Below, one piece after another: positions 21,371-34,289 of a stretch of 64,000 nucleotides of DNA. Origin of the DNA: Larix kaempferi. Taxonomy: Eukaryota; Streptophyta; Pinopsida; Pinales; Pinaceae. The stretch is from contig BSBM01001025.1 in NCBI GenBank assembly GCA_027924585.1, positions 1-64,000 of the forward strand. The letters are read 5' to 3'. The notes under the pieces are model-generated. The model made no database searches and was not told the DNA's origin. It was given only the letters and a program-made list of their open reading frames with translations. The position numbers and the translations under genes are program-made. Each line of letters opens with the position of its first letter. Position 1 is the first letter of the stretch.

Positions 21371-23423
21371 TGTATGCATCAAACGAATTGATACAACTTG
21401 AAATCATTACCTGATACTTGAATTAAGTTGAATTATAAATGTTATACGAGCAACAGATAAGATAATAATTCCAAGATGTGTACGTGGAACATGTGTCAAG
21501 ATGTATTGATTTGTGTTTAATATTAACAATCCAGCTCAATATTTGGCAGGAAGGAGCTTATACGTGGTGATCAGGCGTACCAATTCATATTTCAGAAATA
21601 GTTCATCTCCATATTATAATTCAACAGAGTGAGGTTGCAATGCGGTAACCAAAATGAAACCAAGGTTGTTGATAACATGTGTCCTCATTCATATTGTACC
21701 ATGAATAATAAATCTTCTTAAAGTTTTATCAAAATTGTTGAAGATTTCAAGATTTAGGACCATCTTGACTCAAACCATCAAACCATGAAATCATATTTAC
21801 AAACGACATTAATTCCGAAGATCAAAATCAATAATTTGAAGTGATACGATGAATACTCAAAAGGAACCAATGTTAAATTAAGAACATCGTATCCATCATA
21901 AAAAATGATCATTGAAATTTAAGTTTATAAAAGTCTATCAAAATAAAAATTAGAATCAATGACCATGATATAAGAACTTCATTGATGACTCAAATATCTT
22001 TCAAAAGAAAGCATCATCCAATATATACAATATTTCAGGAATATGCTCATGTTATTTATCTTACAAAGGTTTTTAGACATGATTAAAATAAATTGAATGT
22101 TTAACATATCTTATAAGGGTTTAATAATATGATATAAATAATTTATTAACCCTAACAATCCATATTTAAACATAACAATGATATCATAAACCATGTCTAG
22201 TATCAAAGCCAAAATGAAATTGGAAGTAATTACATAAGGAGAAATAATTTACAAATTAAAACAAGTTGATCAAACCAAATTAATAAGGAGCACATTATTT
22301 TAGATAATATATATGATCATAATATAAAATAATAAGAAATTGATCATATATAAGTTATAATTTTAACAACAGCAAAAATCATTAATCAACTTAGTTTGAA
22401 TTATCCTCTCACAATCTTAACCTGCTTACCCGTTCTTCCAAAATTGAGAGTACCTTCAGAATCAAAGATTTTGAAGGCACTCTTTAATAATTTTAATGAT
22501 TTAAAGAAGTGGACTGATCAATTTTATTTGATAAAACAAAAATAGAATTGAGAGGGTTGTTTCCTCCCAACAAATGGAGACATACTGGAGGAACTAGTTA
22601 TCTCTGCTCATTCATCTTAAAAGCTGCAGTAAAACACAATCTTAAAATTTGCTTAAAACAAATCAGAAATCCTTAATCTAATAAGAACCAGCACTCAATT
22701 CACATCTGCGAATATTTTCAGAACTACCTTCATTTCTGTTTATAAAGATTTCGTCATAGACAAGCTGAAAATTACCCTGTCAAAACAAAGTACTTAGTAT
22801 AAAGGTAATATACATCATCAGTACAAAGATGCATCCATCCACTTCTTTGAAAAACTTTCAAGAACTGCTCCAATTATAAAACATTTATTGATTTTCCACT
22901 AAATTTAACTGAAGAATACTGTCCAGGCGTGGTAACCTGATATTTAATAGCATCATTCACACGATGATACCTCCTGTCCCTTGATCTTATGATCAAGAGC
23001 CATCACCTTGGTGATCAGAAATGATGCTATCCCTGATAAGCAAATCTTGAAGATCTACCTTATTACAACTAATCAAGATAAATAAACAAATTGTATTTGA
23101 GCCTCAAGGTTTATTTATTTACAAATATCCTTCTCAAAAGAAATATGTACATAAATGATTTTTTTAATTTAAAGCCAAATTTTATTCATCTGCAATTATG
23201 TACAAAAATATTGACAAAACTATGAATAAAGGATTGAAAGATCATGATGTTTTGACAGAAGAGATTAATCAATTCAGAAATGGTTATTTAGGAATATTCA
23301 CAGATGGATCAAATCAAAATCAAAGAAAATAAAATTTGAATGTTCATGAAAAAAAATAAAATTACAATGATCCTGTTTGATAAAAGAATGTACAAAAGAT
23401 CAACAAAAATGATAATGTTTTGT
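21371..23423 (-). other. G sequence between D and C insertions
   Basis: This AT-rich DNA has no recognisable gene. By position it is the 3' untranslated part of G and probably the start of its left LTR. On the minus strand a TGTTGGGAGGAAAC at 22577 would mirror the CCAACA end of the right LTR at 44195, but no polypurine tract precedes it, so the LTR start stays open. The last five bases, TTTGT, are the left target duplication of C. Confidence 0.4.
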
Positions 23424-24380
23424 TGTTATACCTCCATGTTTCACAGTGTCGCATCTTCATAATAAAAACATCTGATGACACTTCCCTTGCTGCTGAAAAC
23501 ACCCAGAAGAGAAAAGTGATGATTGACCCATGAAGACAAACCTGTCCTGAGACCTCATCTACAAACACTACCGCGTTCTGCTCTCTTGTTGCTACACGGT
23601 AGTCCCCACTACTGCTCTATGCTCCTTCCCTGTTGCACGGTACTGTCGCATTATGCTCAGTTTCAGGGGCGCGGTACTCCTTTTTTATCCCTTTTTCCAT
23701 GGCTTGTGGAATCTTGATCTTCGAGATATTTTTGAGGATTGGCATCTCTGATTCGATCCTAACTCACCTTCTCAGATTAGTGGGTCTGATCCACTAAACA
23801 CTCCCAAGATCCATCCTTCTCTCTTGTTGGTTAACCCTTCTACACACTATAAGAGAGAGGACTTCCATGAGCAAAGGGGAGGACTCTTTGAGATATCAAA
23901 CCTATGGTCTTAGATCTTTGTGGAGATAACTAGAGGAGAAAGCACTTGGAGCTGGGAGTTGGCTTGGACATCAAGCAACCATTGTAAGTAACTTCAAGTT
24001 TGCAATAAAACATAACTTGTCTTGTTTCCCAAATTGTGTGTGTTGATCTTGTTTCAATCATATGATTTGTTTCTGTTATAGATTTAGATTCTAACATGTA
24101 TTTCAAGTTGCTAGAAGATTGTGTGTGCTTGTACCTTGGTTCATTCTGACAGGTTCATTCGTGAGGACTTGAAGATTGGAGTAATAACTAGGACGAGCGA
24201 TTAAATCAAAGGTTAGTTAGATCTCTTCCATTTCTTTCAGCAATATGATCTTGAAACATTTGTTTGAATCTAGGAATTCAAGGTAGCATTTGTTATCTTT
24301 TTGTCTTAGTTTGAAGTCAGCCAAATCTACTTTAACCTAAGAGAGTTTCTACCTATCCGTAGGGAGAAATATCTACAACA
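23424..24380 (+). repeat. 5' LTR of element C
   Basis: The LTR reads TGTTATACCTCC...CTACAACA. A TATA-like ACTATAAGAGAG lies at about 23848-23859. The palindromic GC-rich module is at 23560-23690. Compared with the 3' LTR it lacks 19 bp, bounded by CCTG repeats. Confidence 0.95.
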
Positions 24381-24385
24381 AAAAC

Positions 24386-24400
24386 TGGCGACTCCGCTGG
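24386..24400 (+). other. Primer binding site of C, tRNA-Arg
   Basis: TGGCGACTCCGCTGG lies five bases after the LTR. It is the tRNA-Arg type used by Tat/Ogre elements. Confidence 0.88.
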
Positions 24401-26248
24401 TTTGAACCCCATTTGATTGATTTACTTCACTTTCAGTCATTTTTTATTGTGTTTTTTCTTTCTTATCAAACCAGTACTGAATTTTGGTCTCTTTGACCTC
24501 TATTCACCCCTTCTCTCTACATATTTTATCCCTCTGTGATCAGTGAGTCCTCTAGGTCTACGACACCCCTGAAAAATTCAATTTTTTTTCAAAAGTTGCA
24601 CTTCTTTCCACCCTTAGCAGCAGTACCATGCCCCTATCACTACCTATAGAGCGGTAGTACCGCATACCCAACGCTCTTACCAGGGTGGTAGTGTACCAGT
24701 ACCGCGTCTTAGCCAGTAGAAGACACGCGGTAGTCTCTGCATTTTTTTTTTTTCCTCCCTGTTTGGTTTTCCTAGGTCATTTTTTGATCTTCTCTGCCTC
24801 AGATTGGTGTTCCCTGTTGCTTACCAGCATCTTGTCCATTGCACAGTCATTTGTGGTTTGTTTACCCTTTGGTGTGAGCTTGATTATTTTTGTTGAGTTA
24901 GTGTCATTATTTACATGTTTGGTCACCCCTTCCGATTGATTGCATTGGCTTGACCCATCCATCATAACCAAACTGTTACTACTGTCCTTTCTTACTGGAT
25001 TGTGTATTTTTTTTTATAATCACATTGTTCTTATAAATATCATCTTTTCCATTATCATTATTAAAATTTATATTGGAAATTGTCATTGGAGAACATTTGT
25101 GTTGTTTGGATTGAAACATTATTGTGCATTCGGAAGTGAACCATTCAATTTGCCACATAAATTCTCATTTTGAAGCATTATAGTTGTAGATCAGTGAAAT
25201 CTAAAAGAGTGTTTATTTAAGTTTGTCTTTACTTAGAAAAAGAAAACAAAAAGTTTGTTTTGAAGTGGTTTTTCATTGTTTGTGAAAGTTTCATGCATTT
25301 ATGATCGAAGAACTCTCTCTTTTCCATAGCTAGTTTTCATCGAATACAAGGCTTATTTCGATTCATTCTCACTTGCATGGTTTGGGTCGTCACAACATCA
25401 CTCATTTTCACATCCGTTTACCCGATTGAATAATACAACCACTAAAATTAATCTCCCTAACTAAACCAACATTAACCTCACTTGAGGAAATCAAAAGAAT
25501 TTGGTAGTTAGGTAGGACACCGAGGATAGGAATCCAAATAATTCCCCCTTGTCATTATCATCTGAGACATAGTTGTTGTCCTCTAGGGAATTAAAATCCT
25601 CTAGTATTTGTTGACACGGTCATACACCAGTTTGTGGACGGGCCTCCTGACTGTTTTAAACTTTCAGGGGTTAAACCACCGTGAGATTGAGAACCGGATG
25701 GACTCTGTGGAATGCCGCACTCCACTTATCCCTAAGGCAACATCGATCATTGTCTTCCTTGTGTTATACGACCACCATACTGATAATACAAGGGTGATAA
25801 GGCAGAAGTGCCGAAAACCTTTTTCAACGTGTCATGAACGAGGTAGCTTGGTGACTTTTCTACTAGGGCTGTTTTACCTAGGATCCCTTTTGGTAGAGGG
25901 ATATCCTTCCATTATTGGTCTCTCATGTTGTATTGTTCGAATTGGATTTCATCACCTTGCGAAGGATACAACTTGTTGAGGTCTCCATCTCTTAGTTAGG
26001 AGGTTTGCTTGTTATCTCATCTTAATAGAGGGTAATTTTTTCTTTTAGTGACTGCTTGTTGGCATTCTAGCCATTTTGATTTCCAGCTCACTTACTGTGA
26101 CACCGGTCTCAGTATATTTTTTTTTAGAGCTTGATTTTTTGGCCTGTGAGCCTTGCGTTTCCTAGATCCCCTTTTGCACACTTGGCTGCATTAGGGATTT
26201 TGAGTTCTTTGTTACGAGACTGTCCTCGGATTTTGTATATCTACCATT
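24401..26248 (+). other. 5' leader of C
   Basis: This long leader contains the palindromic module (24605-24750), with AGCGGTAGTACCGC, AGTACCGCG and ACGCGGTAGTC, and the open frame at 25608-25979. Positions 25300-26250 are conserved with A. Confidence 0.55.
25608..25979 (+). other. Leader open reading frame of C, possible ORF1
   Basis: This 123-codon frame upstream of gag is also open in A (858-523). The shared core includes TCHERGSLVTFLLGLFY, and both end at the same point (...KDTTC here, ...KDTAC in A). No domain is recognised. It could be the additional ORF known upstream of gag in Ogre elements, or a non-coding leader that stays open by chance. Confidence 0.25.
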
Positions 26249-29200
26249 ATGTCGGAACCACCACGGAGATCACGAAGATTACAGGGATGAAGTACACCAC
26301 CACCACCACTGCCAAGGACCTTTGGTCCACCTCCATCATGTATTCCTACCCCTCCTGGCCGCGGTGCCGACCGAGGGAATGTTCCACCGCCGATACGCAC
26401 TACATCTTCAGTTCCGCTTGTAACTGATACTCGCAGCACGGTCTCAAAACCTCTCACAGTTTCTGCAGGAAATAATATACCTAAGACTCCCACTGTCACT
26501 TCACCCACTGTTATTCCAGATATATCTGCCACAGTGGATGACACTATAGTGGTTGAAACTAGTACAACCCAAGATACTAGACCAGAGGCCATCATCCTCC
26601 CTGATGTCAGCACTACCCTTCCACCAGAGACTTTCTGCGATGTTACGGAAGGATCTGTTGGCACCACCGAAGGATCCGACCAAGATATATCCGAATTGAT
26701 TCCAGTCTCGAGCGGATACGTCAAAGTTATCGAAGAAACCCAACTTCTTGACACACCGTTCGAACCTGACTATGGCTTTATCACTTCCCAGGTGGAAGCT
26801 CCACCTGTTATTACAGTGCCATCCAGTGTTCATCCACAGGAAACCGGTTCTTCCAGCAACATACCTCATACGATATCCCTCTCGAACCTCCCTTCGGGAC
26901 ACGAGATCATGGCCTCAATCCAGTCTAGTATGGTTAGTCTAGAAAACTCCCCTTTAGCATCGGCACATTTCAAACGTGATACAAAGCAAATTCTCTCTAT
27001 GGCTTCGAGATATCCCCCTCTTACCCATCCTCCCGACTACCGAGCTCCCAAAGTTCTGTCTAGCATAGATTTTCATCACTCTTATGCAAACGGCTCTGGA
27101 CCTTTATACATTACTATACCTCATTTTCCTCTGGACCCTGAACACACATCTCAACCTTTCAATCCCTTACAGGACACAAATCCGAGCCTAGTCCCCGATG
27201 GTCCTCCTGCTGTTCAAGACACTATGGATGAAACTTCCGATACCCCTCGATTAAATTCCCTACATTTACTACCATCAAGCATGTTTGGCGCACATTCTAT
27301 GAGGGATAACCCGATTTTCTCCCCATCCCCGCTTGTAACGTATGGAATACCCCCTCCACTAATCGGCACCTTTGGCACCATCGGCCAATCGACACTATCT
27401 CATCTTACTAGCGCCGGAATCACATCAAATCATACCACTGGATCATCCTTACTGACCAGAGGTTCACCTTCGACCACTATCTATACCATTTCAGGAGGTG
27501 GACAACCGACTGTTGCGATCACTAATCCCAACAACCAACCCCCTCCTGGCGGTCCATCAACCCAGCCTACAGGAGGACAACCTGTTGTTGGGAACCCCAC
27601 TCCTAGTCACCAAACCCCTCCTGGCGGGCCATCAACCCACCCTACCGAAGGACAACCTTTTGTTGGGAACCCAGTTCCTAGTCACCAACCTCCTCCCGTA
27701 GGACCATCCAACCCACTTGTTGGAGGGAAACCCACTGTTACCATCCAACAACCCTCCCAACCAACAACATCTGCTCAGTTCGGTATGTACAACACACCTG
27801 GCAGCGGACAACCTTATACCAGTTTTCCAACCGAGCCTCATCTTCAACATCCCTCGTTAGGCACGCTTCCTTCTTGGGGATCTCAAATTCCACAGAGTGG
27901 GGGGTACTCATTGTTTGAAAACTGGAACCCAGCTGGGGGGAAACCTCAAAATCCCCCCAACTTGAATTTCGGCTTCCCCTACCCTTTGGCTACAACAACC
28001 CCATGGAACCCATCCCTTCAATTCCCACCTCTTCATCAAGGTGGAAACCATATTCCATGGACACCACTGTTACAGCCACCCCCCAACCCTGGAAAGGGAA
28101 ATCGTCCACTTACTCAAGGTAGTGGTAACATTCCTAGGACCCAACAACCCCAGGGAACCATTCCCCAACAAGGAGCAACAACCATTCCTGGGACACAACA
28201 AGCCCAGGGTACCATACCCCCCATCCCCACTCAGCAGAACATCCAACAATCAGTTACCACTGTGATTCCTAGTCAAGTAATGAATTCCAACACACAACCG
28301 GTTAACCAAATGGCCTACTACCCCCAAAACTTCTAGCAGTACCCTGCGGAAAACATGTATGGGTATAACACACGGCCATATGATGTGCAGGGCCCCTCAG
28401 GCATCCCTGCACCGTACGGTTACTACTCATACCCGTAGCCCAACCGTCAACTTCCTTTCTTGGCCATGCTATATTTACCCGATTTGTTGAGGCTCATCAA
28501 CGATCCTATATGGCATGAACCTCACTAGCCACCTATCCCATCCAAACTTCCATCAAACATTCCTAAGTTCGATGCCAAGCCCAGGGAAGACCCCAAGAAC
28601 CATGTGATGACCTTCCATCTTTGGTGTTCATCCAACTCATTAATGGATGACTCCATTCGATTACGGCTCTTCTAGAGCACTCTTATCGGCACGACAACAG
28701 AATGGTACATCGAGCTGCCACAAGACTCCTTTCATGATTTTAACACCTTAGCTATGCAGTTTCTGACCCATTTCCAGCTCCCCATCTGGTATGAGACTGG
28801 AACAAAAATGTTAACCTCGTTGCGTCAAACCACTTCCACACATATTTCATATCATATCCATGAGTGGTGTCGACACTGTAGGCTAATCAAGGCATCCATT
28901 CTGGATCAACTACTTGTTGATTGGTTCACAAAGTCTTTCTTGCCTCCCATAGCCAGAGACATTGCTATGCGCGGATTGGTCACGGAAGAACAAGCCATCT
29001 CAGCTGCCCAGTACATGGATTTGGTATATACCCAATCTGGCACTTTACATGAACTTCTTCCCGACACCACCCGCATTACCACTGATCCAACTAAGCCTTC
29101 CACTGAAACCCCTTTCAATGGTATTGTCGGTTCAGTCAAAGCCCAGCCTACCATCAAACCGATGGGACAACAAACTCCTACTTCCCCCACTCCACCCCAG

Positions 29201-30754
29201 GCTACTCAAAAATCTTCCACCTCTCCTGTTGTCTCCTCCGAAGTGAACGCAGTTCAATCTATGTCACAACCATCCAGAGGGAAGAAGAAGAACAATCGTG
29301 GAAAATCCAAGAAAACTTCTAACCAGCAGGAGAATCCCAAGCCACAACCCACCCAGAACGACCCGAAACCACATCGGAAGGTTAAGTTTCCCTGCCTCAT
29401 TTTTCAAGATGATCACTACATGCGTGACTATCCCTACAAGGATGAAGTCAACAAATTCGTTAAAGGATCCTCTCGTCCGGCAGTGTTAACTGACCCTTTC
29501 CCTCAGCAGCAATAGTAGATGGTTGCCCAAGAAACCCCACAAGGGGGCAACCCGAACAACCCATCTTGTGGAGAGACGTCCGCAAACCGCGAAATCCTAA
29601 TGACGAGTAATGAAGACATTCACATAACTACTCATTCAAAGACGTACAAAAACCCCCCAAGTTCAACCAAACAGTCAGAGACAGCCAAAGGCAAGTCTCC
29701 TGTTGAAGATCCTTCTCCTACCCCTCCCCCTAACGGCCATCTCCACATCGAGAGACTGCTTACGGACATAGTGCTACGCCCACCCAAGGGCACCATACAA
29801 AAGGCAACATTTAATCCCAATGCGCGAGCTACCCAAAATTACAACATTGTTGAGGATTTAGCTCAAGTACCATGCTCCATGTCGACTCTCGAGGTTCTCC
29901 AACACTGCCCTATGCAGCACAAAACCTTACTTTCAGCACTCGGGGCAATGGACCTGGATACTTCAAACACCATCATGTTTAACTTGGAGTATGTCAAACC
30001 TCGGCTTTCCCATCAGTTAGCCTTCCAGGTTCATACAAGAATCCATGGAAATAGCATCCATCACACCGTCTTAGATGAAGGTGCCTCCATGTCGATTATT
30101 TCTTTGAATTGTTGGAGAGCCTTAGGCTCACCTGAAGTCACGACGTCTCCCACTACTCTCAGAGCATTTGACGAACATGGTTTTCAACCTTATGGAATCA
30201 TTCCTTCAATTGGTGTTGAACTGGGGGGAAAAACAATATTTGTACACATCGAAGTCGTGGATGCACCATTAGATTACAATCTTCTACTTGGTCGGAACTG
30301 GTTTTACGCCATGACCACCATAGCATCTACTGTCTTTCGGATCGTGCAATTTCCTCATGAAGGGAAAATTGTCACCATAGATCAGCTGGATTAATGTATC
30401 CCAGACTCTCATCTGAACTCCGCCAACACCGTCCCATTATTGGATCAACCTCGATACCATTTCCAAGACGTTGGTGTTGATCTTATGAAGGATTCTTCCC
30501 TTATTGGAGTTTTCCCAGACCTAGGGTCCCACGTTCATCCATTCAACATGATATCATCGAATGTCACCCCTTTCAATGATTCTTGGGTGATATCGAGTCC
30601 CACTGAGATTGAAAACTACGGCAACTCCATGTCGTTAAATGGGAACCTCGCAACGTATGAAGCAATCCAATCAGCCACCGATTGGGTCGATTCTTCTACC
30701 CATCACACAGTGGCACAACTCTCATCTGAATCATTCATCCCCACCACTTATTGA
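26249..30754 (+). pseudogene. Gag-protease of element C, broken by stops
   Basis: One frame runs from ATG 26249 (MSEPPRRSRRLQG) to the TGA at 30752-30754. In-frame stops occur at 26288, 28334, 28436, 28526, 28673, 29513, 29516 and 30392. Most of these fit single C-to-T changes from CAG, CAA or CGA; at 28673 element D still has glutamine. Order: proline-rich N-terminus; tandem PPGGPSTQPTGGQP-type repeat (27495-27740); Gag core with FHLWCSSNSL and WYIELPQDSFHDF; lysine-rich tail with a degenerate zinc knuckle (CLIFQDDHYMRDYP); protease with LDEGASMSII and DYNLLLGRNW; and a linker. Around 30740 the frame shifts to that of RT. Confidence 0.88.
27495..27740 (+). repeat. Proline/glycine tandem repeat in gag of C
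   Basis: Three units of about 75 bp encode variants of PPPGGPSTQPTGGQPVVGNP. They are glycine- and proline-rich, in the same region of Gag as the GGN repeats of D and E but with a different unit. Confidence 0.7.
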
Positions 30755-33752
30755 TCCTCTTACATTGATTTTTCCCACTAACGAATCAATTATGGAGGTT
30801 ATGTGCAGTGATGAACCACCATGGGGAAATTTCCATCATCGATCTTCATTTCCCACCATCCAGATGATTGAGCCCGATAGAAAATCCAGCACTTCACTTG
30901 GAATGGTTCAAACCAAGTTTCCCACTTCCCTTGATGAAGTATTTTCTGAAGGAAAATTGGCCAACCTTATGGCAACCACTCCCATTGACATTTCAGTGAA
31001 GCCTGGTGTCGTGGAAAACATTAATATTGGCAAGACATGCACTCCCACCGAAATGGAGTTCTATACTGCCTACTTTAAAACTTTCCGCGATGTTTTTTCC
31101 TAGAGTTATGAAGAAATGCCAGGAATAGACCCATCTATCGTGGTCCACGAGATTCCAACCTTTCCTGGCGATCGACCTGTTTGGCAGAAACTCTGACCCG
31201 TCCACCCCCGTAAGGCAGCTGCTATCAAAGCAGAAGTTGAAAAGATTTTGTGTGTTGGTTTTATCTATCCTGTCCCATTGATAGAATGGGCATCTAATAT
31301 CATTCTCGTAGCCAAGAAACAGGGAACGATTAGAGTCTACGTCGATTACCATGACTTGAAGAAAGCTTGTCTAAAGGACAACTACCCAACTCCATTCATC
31401 GACCAGATCATCGATAATTGCGCCGGGAGTGTCATCTTTTCATTTATGGATGGCTTTTCCGGCTATAATCAGATCGAGATACTCCAAACGGACCAGCATA
31501 AAACAACCTTTATCTGCCCATGGGGAATCTTTGCATATCCAAAGATACCTTTCGGCCTGAAAAATTTTGGGGCTACTTTCCAACGGGCGATGTCGTACGC
31601 ATTTCACGATATCAAACATATTGCAGAGCCGTATCTTGAAGACCTTCCCACTCATTCTCAAACCAGGGAAGATCATCCTGATCACTTAGGCGCCGTCTTT
31701 GCAAGGTGCCGCCACTACAATATTCGTTTGAATTCGCATAAATGCGTCTTTTGTGTTGAATCCGGAAAACTTTTGGGATTCACAATCTCCAAAAGCGGTA
31801 TACGATTAGACCCTGCGAAGGTAAAGGTTATTCTAGCCCTCGCTTCCCCCATGAACATACCAGAACTCCAAAGTTTGCAAGGGCATGCAAACTTTCTACG
31901 CTGTTTTATTTGCAATTTCGTCGAGATAACAAAAGGCTATATGAGGCTTCTAAATAAGAACACCCCCTTCTTTTGGGACAACGAAGCCCAATGCTCCTTT
32001 AATCATCTAAAGGAGGCCTTAACCAAAGATCCTGTGATTCAACCCCCCAACTACACACGAGATTATATTCTTTATCTTGCATCTTCGATTTCCACCATCG
32101 GTATGGTGTTAGTCCAAGAAGATACTAATGGCATAGAACATGTGGCATACTATCTTAGTAAGAGTCTTCTCGACTCCGAAACTCGCTATTCACATGTTGA
32201 AAAGCTGGCTCTAGCAACAGTTTTTGCTGTCGAGAGGTTTCGTCATTACATTCTACTCCGCCAGACCACTGTCATAGCGGATTTCAATCCAATGTACTAT
32301 ATCCTCACACGTCAAGTGCTTGGGGGCAAATATTCTCTCTGGATTGTCATCCTACAAGAGTTTGACTTGGAATTTTCCAAAGCCAAATCCAATAAATCTT
32401 TGGTCTTTTCCAAGTTGATTTGTAACCTGCCCCGTGTTACTGAGAAACCTAAGCCCATCGATTCTCTTCCCGATGAATCGTTGCTCCTCATCAGCACATC
32501 TGACCCATGGTACGGGGATATTTTATTATATCTCCAAACCCAACGTTTCCGCCCCGACCTCAACCGCGATGAATGTCAACGTATCTGACACCATGCCAAG
32601 TACTACCTTATAGTCAATGATACCCTTTACCGTCGTGGTGTTGATACCATTCTTCGAAGTTTTTTGACTTTAGACGAGGCCGAACACGTTCTTAATGACT
32701 GCCACACTGGAGCATGTGGTGGTCATCTCTTTGGGATGGCTACAGCCCAGAAGATACTGCAGGTGGGATATTTATGGCCCTCGATTTTCAAAGACTGCAT
32801 TGAAACGGTTAAGAAATGTCCACCCTGTCAATTCTTTCATAGTAAGACACACTCGCATCCTGCTCCACTCCATCCTGTTATTTCCATCGGCCCCTTTTCC
32901 AAATGGGGCATAGATTTCATGCACTGTAAGCCCACTTCAGCCGGGGGGCATAGCTATGTCATAGTAGCTGTCGACTATTTCACAAAATGGACTGAAGCAA
33001 TGGCTACTTATGCTGAAGACAAAAAAACAGCAGCATAGTTCATATTCAACCACATTATAGCTAGGTTTGGTGTCCCACAATCCATTGTAACCGATCATGG
33101 CTCCCACTTTAGGAACCATATGATTGAATAATTGAGCGCCAACTTGGGTTTTCATCATGAAAACTCAACCCCATACTACCCACAGGCTAATGGCCAAGTC
33201 GAAGCCATTAACAAAGTCCTGAAACATATGATTCAGCGTATTGTGGGTACTCACAAGTCCAATTGGAACTCAGCTCTGTTTTCGGCATTATGGGCATACC
33301 GAACCTCAGTAAAAAGTGCTACCGGGTTCACACCATTCCAACTGGTGTATGGCCTGGAAACCAGCTTACCAATTGAATGTGAAATTCTGTCACTTAAGAT
33401 AGCCCTAAAGCTACTTCCCCACACCACTTCCAAAGAGGAACGATTTCTATACCTAGCCAAGCTAGATGAAACTCGCCAAGACGCTGCTTTAGCCAACAAA
33501 GCTCATAAAAAACACGTCAAAGCACAGTATGACAAATCCGTTCAACCTCGCGTTTTTAATGAAGGCGACCTCGTACTCACATACGACCAAATGCATGACA
33601 AACTTGGAAAAAGAAAGCTAGAATCTATGTGGTACGACCCCTTCGTTGTAAAACGTGTTTTGGAGAAAGGAGCCTATGAACTTGTCGATTGTGATGGCAC
33701 ACCATTGGCACGACCCCGCAACGGGTTATACCTCAAACGTTTCTACGCGTAG
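30755..33752 (+). pseudogene. Reverse transcriptase, RNase H and integrase of C, broken
   Basis: One frame runs across the three enzymes that copy and insert the element. Stops: TAG 31101 (likely a tryptophan codon), TGA 31196, TGA 32586, TAG 33036 (glutamine in B), TAA 33129 (glutamate in B). RT has YVDYHDLKKA and SFMDGFSGYNQI; the second catalytic motif reads YLEDL at about 31632-31646, where aspartate is expected at the E, so the active site is damaged. The internal RNase H (DYILYLASSIS) has lost the usual acidic residue, as is common in Tat elements that carry a second RNase H. Integrase has CHTGACGGH and KKCPPC, then D in WGIDF, D in TDHGSHF and E in QVEAINK. It ends at TAG 33750, where a GTAGG donor-like site lies. 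Confidence 0.9.
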
Positions 33753-33875
33753 GTTTATCCTGCGTGAAAAACTTTTTGTACATAATATACCTTGTTTGTT
33801 TTCACTTATCTTTTTTGTATGCACACACGGATCTCATGTATCTATACTTACCTTGACTTGTGCTTTTATGTGCAG

Positions 33876-34289
33876 ATGTCTTCCTACTACGGATTCACCA
33901 ATAGTGCAAGCCGACACACCCGGAACCTTGCTTCCGCAGCATGGGTAATTTATTCTCCCACTGGCGATTTGTTATCTTCAGGAACCACTTGCTTGGGTCC
34001 CGCAACCAACAATATTGCAGAGTACCATGCATTCATTGGACTCTTGACAGAGGTTGCTTCCCTGGGAATTGACTCCCTATCAGTCTTTCTAGACTCCCAA
34101 CTTGTGGTTTCTCATTTGAATCATATCTACACAGTCCGCGATCCTATCCTACTTTGCTTATTTCGAGGGGTACGCCTCTTGGAATGATCTTTTAATTATA
34201 TTTCATATCAACACATACCAAGGGAATTCAATTGTGTAGCTGATTCATTAGCTAATTACATTTTGGATTGGCATCTAGCCCATACATAA
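33876..34289 (+). pseudogene. Archaeal-type RNase H of element C
   Basis: This second RNase H follows TTTTATGTGCAG, a good splice acceptor, and begins MSSYYGF. The first catalytic aspartate is lost (TNSAS, where B has ADGAS); E in NNIAEYHAF, D in FLDSQL and D in VADSLANY remain. A TGA follows GVRLLE, the same place as in B, and the domain continues in frame to TAA 34287. The intron from integrase (33749-33875, 127 nt) would change frame in this copy, while the 125-nt intron of B keeps frame. Confidence 0.8.

Noticed and set aside
22560-22600. CCCAACAAATGGAGACATACTGG as an LTR end plus primer site on the plus strand
   Set aside because: No partner LTR, no coding sequence follows on that strand, and the tRNA match is poor. 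Noted only as a possible start of G's LTR on the minus strand.
26212-26754. 180-codon open frame on the minus strand
   Set aside because: It overlaps the proline-rich start of gag of C in reverse and has no counterpart of its own.
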